A DNA stretch of 64,000 bases from Heligmosomoides polygyrus polygyrus. Its lineage: Eukaryota; Nematoda; Chromadorea; Rhabditida; Heligmosomidae. The stretch covers positions 23,563,253-23,627,252 of the forward strand of contig OX377203.1 in the NCBI GenBank assembly GCA_947396885.1. The letters run 5' to 3'. The translations under genes and the position numbers were made by a program. Under the pieces are notes generated by a model, which was not told the DNA's origin, searched no databases, and saw nothing but the letters and a program-made list of their open reading frames with translations. This document shows positions 24,731 through 34,900 of the stretch, in pieces; within the stretch, counting starts at the first letter, position 1; every line of letters begins with the position of its first letter.

Positions 24731-25160
24731 CTATACAGAGTAGGATCCCTTGGAATACAGGACTGCTTCAAAATTTTCAGGTAGCTGGTTCATTCCACAG
24801 CTGTAGAATTCTTTTGATTTTGAGGCCAAGAATCCTAGGACCTGGACTTGACTTGGACTCCATTTAAAAAATTGTCTTCCAACCAAGAAGTGCTGTAAAG
24901 AACTCAAAAGCACACAGTCTGGGCTGTAATGTGAACGCGTTAGACGCTCCCAGCTAAGAACTTCGAATTTTTGAAGCGTCCGATTCGCAACGTGTGATCT
25001 GGTGTTATCTTCCTGAAGAATATAACAATTTCATTCCAGAAAAGTTGCCTGAACCGACTTTGGTGGAGTTCAGCCTGTGCTCAGTCAAGTTGAGGAAAGT
25101 AGGTTTCAGCATCAACCAGCTCATGGAAGAGTAGTGCGATGCATTCTTCAGCTATTTTCC
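24731..25160 (-). pseudogene. Mariner transposase relic (C-terminal part)
   Basis: On the minus strand the open frame from about 25,005 down to 24,731 reads as the C-terminal half of a Tc1/mariner transposase. It contains QEDNTRSHVANRTLQ (the DN..(P/S)H motif with its catalytic Asp), then HYSPD, SLQHFL, FLASKSKEFY and a terminal LPE...SKG(S)Y. Upstream (to about 25,160) fragments such as YFPQLD continue in other phases with stops. The N-terminal DNA-binding part and inverted repeats were not found. It is dead, and lies just left of the BEL/Pao insertion. Confidence 0.7.
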
Positions 25161-25449
25161 AAAATCGATGAATTTTCCGAGTGCTGGTCAATTGGGGGTG
25201 GAATTCAATCATGGTGGCGCTTTGTTTTCATCCCCTTCACCTTCGCGGAGCTTTAAGAATGCTATCTTTATAGTAGAGCTCTACAATATGAGTTAGCACC
25301 TGATGACTACTGATGTTCCTGTATTACGTGATAGAAACCTTGCTCTATTGTACATGTGTTCTGCAATTAATAAGAAATAAGCTGTAGATAGTCTCGCTAA
25401 TAGGGCATTGTAGCTTCATTGAGAGAATGCTCAGATCTATAATATCAAA

Positions 25450-25454
25450 GGTGT
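25450..25454. repeat. 5-bp target-site duplication of BEL/Pao element, left
   Basis: GGTGT here equals 36,140-36,144. Five base pairs is the duplication length usual for BEL/Pao integrases. It fixes the element edges at 25,455 and 36,139. Confidence 0.85.
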
Positions 25455-25903
25455 TAATGAAGTCCGCCCTTTTGGTTGCTCGCCTGTTTCCAACTCAGTG
25501 GCACACGAATACCAACTAGACCCACACGGAATTTGTTTTTGACCAACGGCGGACCTCAAACTTGGGTAATTAAACCATTTATATTACATTTAAAAAACAA
25601 TAACAACAAACGCCTAAATCAACCAATCTTAACTTGTTAAACAGGACAACGGGACAACAGGACCGTCGAAATGAGATATCAACTGAAATCGTTAAGCAGG
25701 ACTTGAAGAATAAAATACCGACAAATGCGGAGAGCCGTATAAAAACACAAAAACAAAAGAAATCGTCCACATAGTTGCGTATTTATGCAAAAAGAAATGT
25801 TTACAGACGCCCCATGCGTCTAATCTGCCGTCGCGATCTCTCCGCAAAGAACACATCCTATTGATTGTCGAATTCCTTGACTTTAGAAGACGATTTGTCG
25901 TCA
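25455..25903 (-). repeat. 3' LTR of BEL/Pao element
   Basis: 449 bp, matching 35,691-36,139 at a constant offset of 10,236 with no difference found by eye. On the sense strand it starts TGACGACAAATCG and ends GGACTTCATTA. A 63-codon frame inside it is present in both LTRs and has no recognisable meaning. Confidence 0.92.
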
Positions 25904-25914
25904 CTCCGGCCCGT
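25904..25914 (-). other. Weak candidate polypurine tract
   Basis: The sense-strand bases just upstream of the 3' LTR are GGGCCGGAG. This is purine-rich but broken by CC, so plus-strand priming may use it or the purer GAGAGGGAAG at the end of the coding frame (25,939-25,948). Confidence 0.3.
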
Positions 25915-25934
25915 CGTCGATTGATCCGTTGACG

Positions 25935-28900
25935 TCACTTCCCTCTCGATGATTCACCGTAGGCATCGCGTATCGCTCTCAGCTCTCTCCTCGCATTCTC
26001 GAGCATTGCGCGTGCGAGGGGTTTTTTATCGGGAACGTTGCATAGCGAACGGTGATGGAAACGACCATCCTCTGGTATCAGCACCTCAAACGCGGTTCCT
26101 ATTACTCTGGAGCAATACCAGCACACCTTCTCTTTCAGTCCACATTCGGACTCTTCGTGGTCCATTTCTAGGCAGAATTTACAGCATCCCATGGATCTCA
26201 CAATGTTCCTACGCGCATCCCCACTTCGCCACAGAGTACACGCGTCGGAAAAGTGCTCTCCTTCGGCTCTGCAAAACGCGCACTTCATTGTCGGCGATAT
26301 GCCTTTACAATCGTCCTCACGATGTCTATAGGGAAACGACGCGAGAGCCTTCTCCATCTTAGCGATCTCTCTTTCAAGTTCACGAGCACGTTGGCTCTCG
26401 CCGAACACTATCGGGGGAGCGACCGCTTCCACTTTGGCACCTGAAGGAACGCGATTTTGCTTTCCACGGTCACGTGGAGGCTCGACTTTCCTCACTTTGA
26501 CCGCTGGCTCGTCGTTCTTAGTGCTTATTTTTGCCTCCGATTCTCGATTATCGCTCACTTCGTTGACCATACGGGACCAATACTCGTCGTCTGCAATGCT
26601 CTCGTCGTTAACCATTACGCGAACTTTGTTACCATCCAAATGTCTTTTTTCATTTGCATTCAAATGCACTGCTAGCGGGCCTTCTTCACCGGCATTGCCT
26701 GATTTGTCCATGACTTGCACTGCTTTCTTCAAGCGGTCCATTTCAGCTTCTTGAACGTTCATTTTCTTTCGGCAATCCTCGACCTGAGAGGTTGTAGACT
26801 TGATGATGGACTCTTGAAGTGAAACGATTTCTCTTCTGACGATCAGCGACACAGCAGAAGGTGTTAGCGAGGCCTCTTCTTTTAGCGCCGTCTCCTGTTT
26901 CTGCAAGTGTTCTTCCATCTGCTTGATTATTGCGTCCAGCATCATTGTTTTTTCACCAATCAGAACGAGGAGAGGAAACTGTCGGCCGTCGAGACCCCTT
27001 TGCTTCTCTAGCCATTCACGGTGTTCGAAACGCGAAATCTGACCGGCCTGGACCATGCGATCGTACAACGCGTCCGTCAAGAGGTAACGGGTACCTAAAT
27101 CTGCCAAAGCCTTATATGGATCTTTACATTCAACTAACGCATTAGGAAGACGATGACACGTACCAACGCGAAGAATCTTTTCTTTTGTTGTTTCTGCATT
27201 CCTCAGCCACCGAGCTAGAAGGGGAACTTGTTCGCCTGGTCCGGCCAACAAGAAAGATTCGTCTTCTTTGACGAATTCCCACTGAATTTTGAGCGTGGAC
27301 GCGAGGTCTGCCTGTCGGCGCAGGCAGTCGAGATGTTGCACGAGTTCGGCTTCTAGCGCCAGCGATGATGGGACAGGTGTACGTAAGAGAGCTTCCAAAA
27401 GCGTAGTATCTCCGTCCATTTCTTTCTGCACCATCCTGAAAGGAGAACATACGCGACGGAGTGTTATTGTACCCGATATTCCTCTGAATGCATTTTTGTA
27501 AGTTTCACTGCGGATTTCTTGGAAAATCGATATCGGCCTGATGTTTTGCGCGTCGATGTTATGATTACAAATATCTGCGTCTCCTTGACTGCACACTACG
27601 CGCAAGAACGCGACAACCCACACCGGTAGCCGAAAAAACAACTGGAAGAGGTACCGGCAAAAGCGAAGTGGTACGCGAAGAATGAACCATATGCAACGCA
27701 ATCCACACGTCGATATAAAGACGTACGTAATGCCTGCGGTAACTAAAACAGTGATGATTGCTAGAAGGAGCGATTTGTACCACTCGAGGAAGATGTCAGC
27801 AATGTGAAAGAAATCAGGCCATAGCACCTCTGATACGTTGCTACCTTTCCCTGGTAACCACGAATTCATCATAGCTGAGGCCATGTGAGTAAATTTCAGG
27901 ATACCAGCTATTTCGAATCTTGTGGTAACACTTCCGCATGAAACCTTACACTCGAGATGGATTCTTGCCACCATAAAGCTGAATCTTAGCTCGCTCTTTA
28001 CCCCGTTTTCGTCGCATTTGATTGTGAAGCTCGTTTTGCCACATAGAACCTCTGCCTGTATCGATTTCGATGACTTACAGCTTACTCGAGCGACTGCTCC
28101 TCTTGCGCATTTGTAGCACCCGGTCAGTAACGCGCTATTTACGGTGCAGATATCATCATCTACGCGAATCGCAGTCTTCAGTTCATCCTCGAGCGTCATA
28201 ACAATTTCGGAAGTGGTCATTGTGGGGACACTGGCTTGAACGCCTCCCTCGCTAGTCCGTCGAAAAGACACTGAGGGTCTTACGACTGGAAGACTATATT
28301 GTATATTGTGAAACCACTCTGAAATGTTCAGTCCTTTGCAATTACAATTCGCTTTCGTTTCAGCGGGATTGCAAACACAGTCTGCCACTACCTTGCATTG
28401 TAGACTTTCTGCTGCTTTAGCGCTGCGGCACTGTAGGGCTGGAATGAAACGCGTATCCCATAGCGCAGTAGTCCTGCCATTCGTGATAAAGGGCATGTTA
28501 AGCGAAGGTAATGGTGGAAGTGTCAGCGAACTGAGAGTGAACGAAAATGATTTCCATTTGACTGCAACGTTTGGCCGCATGAATGCTACAAATGATTGAG
28601 TTTTACCATTCAACGCGTTCATATGACTGATCTTAACTTTCGCAGCTTCAGTCCATCTGCTACAGCGGAAGATTTCGAAGATGTCTCGAGTACTCGGGGT
28701 GAGATAGATCCGGTAGAATAGACAACCTGAGCTCCAATAGAAGCAGTCACAGCCCAGACCACCGCAGGATTCTACACACGATGTAATCCCCGGATATCGA
28801 TTTCCTTCTTCTAATTCTGGTACCAAACTCGAACTGTTTATTGCCGCGCATTTTTCACCCACACACGAGCCTGTGTGAGGACATCTTTTGCTGTCAATGA

Positions 28901-31900
28901 TGTTGTACGCGGTGTCTCGAGTATACATAAGACTTTCTGGTTCACACGTTAAGATAAGTGAATTCCAGAAGACTCGAACTTCATGCACCGTAGTTGAGTT
29001 GTTTCTCAGTTTCAGGCATGCCTCTCTGCTGAAAGGATTCACCTTCAGCACCTCTGAAACACGGACCTTACAGGTCTTATTTCCCTCTGCACATACTGTC
29101 ATGTGGTGAGAGAAAACGTTCACCTGCTGGCATCCGCACACCGCGACAACTGCTATGATCATAACTACAGCTAGCAGTTCAGTAATATCAGCAACCTGCC
29201 GCGGCGCTGTTCGCTGAAATCTTCGGAATAGCCATCTCAGAGAGAGCTGAACAACGCGGCCAAACAATGTTGCTATCACGCGCAAAGGTCTTCCCACAAC
29301 CATAGGCACGTACAGTAACACGTAGCATCCTGTCAGAAGCAGATAAAACAAAAGCGCGAATAATGCTATAGCTCCCAATGGCCAGCATTCCGGATTGAAC
29401 AACACAGCTGAACACATGACGCAGTCGACATTTTCGCAAAATGGAGCAGCAGGGCATACTGTTTCTATTACCTGTACTGAACCGTTTTCTTCGAATTTCC
29501 ACTGCACTTCGTGATCGTGGAGAACAACCTGGGGAGGTAACCGTAGAACCTCGTTAGTACGCGGATCTTCGAATTTGACACAGTTTACTTCGGTGCATAC
29601 CTCGTAACGCGTTTTATAAGGTGAAACCAGTTGTACTCCTCCTTGTAAGCAGCGAATGTGGCGCAAGTTTGGATGACGTTTAGGAGGAATTTGAGCATAC
29701 GATGACGGTATGATTGAAAACATTCCCATAATTGAGCATAGCATGAGAGGGAGGATATTTCTATTCGCTGAGTTCACCAGATCTTCCGTGTAGGTAATGT
29801 TTTTCCGTGGACGAAGGTTGTAACGGGTTGATTGTGGAGTATTCGGAGAATTCTCTTTTAACGCGTCTGGTTCTCCCTCTTCATGGCTGTTGTCGCCAGA
29901 GCGGTGAAGCTCTTCTGAGGCTTCTCTCTTTGCGTCGTCTTCCATTTCCAACGGTATTAGAAGGTTTAAGGGTCTTCTAATTTTTCGACGCGATGGAAGA
30001 AGTACTACCGCTTCTCGAACAACTCCTTTGTCATTTTCCAACAGTTCATCAATTCGTCCCATCTTCCATGAATGTCGAGGTTGCAAGCCGTCGCTTATGA
30101 GTACAACCTTGCCTTTCTCTGGAAGATAACTGCTTCCTCGCTGCCTTCCTACCTCGCGTTGATGCTTCTCCCGTAAGGCAGTTAAGTACTCGCTTTGCCA
30201 GATCTGCCAAAATCGCTCCGGTATTTTGCATGAGCTCTTCAAAGCCTCAATTACTTGCATTTTCGACTGGAACAACGCGCGGTCTTCAGGAGGAAGATAG
30301 GTGGGGTCACCATCCGTTTCCTGTGTGGAATCAAGCGGAAAAGGAATTTCGAAGTTATTCTGCAGAAAATCGATGGGTCTAAGTACTCGATCTGCCTCTG
30401 TACCAGATTCCACGTACACCAAGGGTCTGGTGTTTAGCAGTCCTTCTATTTCGGTGATCACCGTTAATAGCTCTTCAAAGGGAGGAACGCGCTTCCCTAA
30501 ACTCTTAAAGAGTGCCAGTTTGACAGATCTTATAAGACGTTCATAGACACCTCCCTGCCATGGGGCATACGGAGTAATGTAGATCCATTCGATCTCGTGG
30601 TCGCTGGTAAATTTAGAGATTTCTGGATCTCGACACGCGCTCTTGCTGCATTCCTCTAGGACAGCGTCGCCCAGAGTAAACGTCGGCGCATTGTCACTGG
30701 TTATCGACCTAGGTACACCCCTTCTTGCGAAGAATCTGCGCAGTATCTGGAGAAACGCGTACGTCGACAAATCCGATACGATATCTAGGTGAAGGAGTCT
30801 TGTCACCATACAAGTAATTATGCAGCCGTAAGCTTTCTTTATTTCCCCTCCTCCACCGTCGATCATGACGGGACCGAAATAGTCCAATCCCACGTGCTCA
30901 AAAGGACGCGATCGTTGCACCCGTCGTGATGGAAGGTCTCCTTGCTCTGGATACTTATATGGCAAGTTGTTGAATTTTTGGCATGCAAGGCAGCCTCGGA
31001 TAAACTTCGTCACTTGACACCTTAGCTGTGGAATCCAGTAACGCTGACGGATAAGCGCCATAGTATGCCCCACTCCAGGATGGCCCTTTTCGTGATATCC
31101 TTGGATTATGAGTCGGGACAACCATGACTTCTGGAGGACCAGCATTGGATACTGAGCTGAAGTTTCCAACGCGCTATTCCCCATTCTTCCGAAGCATCTT
31201 AAGATTCCGAATTCATCTGGGCGCAGATTCAGATGGTGAAGGGTTTTTTGACCATTTTGCTGGATTGACGATATCTGATGTTGCCTTACCAGCATTTTCC
31301 CAGCGAGTGCGATTTCAGGTCCCGTTAATGAATCCGAGCCGAGTTCTTCCATGTCTTTGTCGAAAAACTTCGACATCTTCATGGAATGTTTTCTCCTCTG
31401 AACTCTTGTAGCCAAAGCTCTGATGAATCGCATAACGTAAGCTACAACGCGCTTGATGCGACTGAGGGACTGATATCGGATTCTCTGGAACAACTCGATG
31501 TCGTAGACCTCCTCTTGCGCTACGGCGTTTGAGGTCGACACTTCTTCCTCTAGTTCTTTGTTGAAGGTCATTTCAACTACCATGGCTTTGAAGACGTCAT
31601 CCCAATTCTTCAGCGGAACACATAAAAAGGGAGGTCCCGTCCACCAAAAATGGTCTAGGAATTCCTTTTTTCCCAGTCCTCTCGAGGCACAGTCTGCAGG
31701 GTTATAGTGAGAGGAAACATGGCCAAGCTGGACCTCATAACCGCAGTTTTTTATGCTGGTTATAATTCGTTGGATTTCGATAACGCGATTTTTGATAAAT
31801 GGACCTGCGTCGTGTCGTACCTTGCTCCTGACCCAGTTCAGGGCTATTTCTGAGTCAGAGAGCACAATTACGCAAGAAATCTGAACCAGATTCTTTATCT

Positions 31901-34900
31901 GGTTGAATACCGCGTTAGTGAGCCTCACTGCGAGAGTCATTGCGTTCAGCTCAAGCTTTGGTATCGTGGTCCTTGAATTTAGAGATGGAAGTTTTCCCTT
32001 AGCCATCAGTAAATTTGCCGACTCTTTCGACCGTAAGTACGTGCATGCCGCTATCGCTTCACTGCTTGCATCAGCGAAAGTAACCAGTATCACACTGGAA
32101 TGCTTCTGCGCAAAGAAACGCGAAATCGGCTTATGGAATCCGTTCATATCATCACAGATCTGCTTCCACCTTTCAGCGTCTTCTTGTGAAAGTGGGGTGT
32201 CCCAGTCGTACTTGGCTTTCCACAGCGACTGAAGAAACACCTTGGCCTTGTGCACAAGCGGGAGTAGCCAACCCATTGGGTCATAGATGGATGCTACTGC
32301 ACTAGCTACTTTTCGCTTAGATATTTCCCCTTGAGCTTGAATACTGCAGTACAGGTGCAACGTATCGGTTGCAGAGTTCCACTTGATGCCCATGACCTTC
32401 GGGGACACCTCGGCAGACTTGTCTCGATCCGCAATTTTAGACTGCACGTAATGGTCATTTGATACGAATTCTCGGAGGTTCATCTTGAGGTCGTTGAACA
32501 TCTGCTTCGTACGCGTGTAGATTTTCTCAGCTTCTTCTCCCGTATCTGACGTCAAAATGAGGTTATCTACGTAGAGGTTTTCTTTGATCTGCTCTACCAG
32601 TGCAGTATCATACGCGTACTGATCAAGATGAAAATGAGTTGTCGCCGCCAGAAGAAAGGGCGATGATAGTAACCCAAAAGTTACGCGCGTGAAGCGAAGC
32701 ACTCGAAGATTTTCTTCACAAGGTGGCTTTTTGTGGTCGCATAGCCATAAACACCGAGTAACATCTCTGTCGCGTTCATTAAGACGTACTTGTAGAAAGG
32801 CTTTTTCGACATCGGAAATCAAAGCAACGCGTCCGATTCTGAAGCGAAGTAGTAGTCCAAACAAACTCGGTAGAATTACTGGTCCTCTGTGGAGAAGATC
32901 ATTTAGAGAAGGGCAGCCTCTATAATGCGCAGACGCGTCAAACACGATTCGCAGCTTCGTTGTAGTCTTGTGTGGAGTGATTACTGCCTGATGAGGAATG
33001 TAGTGTACGCGATCTCCGCTGGCCCTTTTTTCATCCTTGACCTCCTCAAGAATGTCTTGCCTAAGCTGTTCTTGAAAGACCTCATTGTATTGTTCCAGGA
33101 GACTTTCGTCTTTTTGCAGCGAGTTCCAAAGAGCAACAAGTCTTTTGTACACCATCGCTCTATTATCGGGCAGCTTTGTGGTCTCGTCCTTCCAAGGGAG
33201 ACAGACGTAGTAGCCGTCGTCTCTTTTTTCGACAGTTTGCTGGAAAGTATCCCATACGCGTTGGTCTATTACCTGTTGAACATCCTTCTCAGGTCCAGTA
33301 AACTGTTCTGTACCAGCTGCTTCTAGCTCCCAGTATCTCGCCCATAGTTTTTCCTCTTCTGAAGCTTCTTCTGAGAGCACCTCAGAGAAGGTGTTTACCT
33401 GCGCATCTAGGGACCAGCACTGTTCCCAACCATGATCGACTGTATTTGTTCCTATACTCGCGGTGTTCTGGGAGCCTTGGAGGTGACCAGTTATTAAGTG
33501 CCCCATACGCGAAGGTAAAAGATACAGTCCTGACGGTAGACGAATGTGTGACTCCTTCTCTCGAACTAGCGACCATAGCTGATCACATCCTATTAGGATC
33601 AATGGCTTGACGCTGGTTCTATTCTCGCTCAGACGTATCGGGAGTTTTAATGCTTGAATGAACTCCATGTCTTCTTCGAGTATAGGCGCTGGTGCTAGAG
33701 CCTTCGTAAGAACCTTATGTGTCAAGAGGCGTAGTGAAATCGGGTTTCCATCTTCATCCCATGTTTCAAGTGGAACGCGACGGCACACCTCTTCCTGAAC
33801 GTTTTCTGAACCGAAAGTATGAAGTCGTAAATTGGTTTCTTCCATTGTGGGTAACCGAAGTTCCTCCGCCAGTGTACTGTCTATAAACGACAGTTCAGCC
33901 CCAGTATCCAGTAGGGTGGGGATCCTTCTTAGTTGGCGTGTCGTGGGGTCCATCACCGTAAGCTCTCCTGTTGGCAAAAAAGTGCCATAAGGGCTCCTAT
34001 CGCGCTGCACCGACTGAAGTTCACAAATCGTTGTGTCTTGATTTGAGGCTATAGTCTCAGTGATATTGTTAACTTTCGCGGCGGGCTTGATCTTTTGCGC
34101 CGCTTTTGGGGAGCTGCATTTCTGTGCTGCAGGTGGACGCGAAGGTGATCCCTTGATATTCGTAGCCGTGACCGGAGAGCTCTTTTCTTGCGCTGTTTTA
34201 AAGCAGCAAGAAGTATGATGAGCGCCCTGACATATAAAACACATTCTTCGCTTACATTCTGAAGTGGCGTGCTGTGGAGACGCGCAAATGAGACAAAGCC
34301 GATGGTCGCGAAGGTATTGCGAACGCTCTTGCGGAGTTCGATATTTGAAGCATGCAGATGGCTTATGATTGCTTCCACAGTACATGCAAGAACGCGAAGA
34401 TACTTGTTTTTGCATCTTTTCCTGATGTTTGGTTTCCTGAGGGTGATCTGGTCTCTTTTGTGTATAGAGCGATACCATTTCTTCACTAGAGATCACTTCC
34501 TCTAGGAGTTTCATCAAGAGCTCCATTGAAAAAATTTCTTCAGCTGGCAAGCGATGTTTCCTTTCCAATACCTTACGCTGGATTGATTCCGGAAACTTTG
34601 AAAGGACTTGTTTGATGAGCCATTGAGAGTCCACTTGTTCACCCTTCTGCCGTAGTTGAGAAATAATTACTTGGAGTTCTTCAAAGAAAGACCTTTGATC
34701 CTTCAGGGAATGTGAGCGTAAGTTCATGTGCTCAACTTTGTCGATAAGACGATTTATTAGTTCTTCTTTGTTCCCGTATTTGGTCTGTAGGAAGTCCAGC
34801 GCCTTGGAGTAATTTTCAGCCGAAACTTGGAACTTCTTAACCGCAACCAACGCGTCCCCTTTAAGTGCATTCAAAAGGTAGTTAAATTTGAATAGCTCTG

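Noticed and set aside
25579..25770. 63-codon frame in both LTRs (also 35,815-36,006)
   Set aside because: It is duplicated only because the LTRs match; the composition is hydrophobic low-complexity with no domain.
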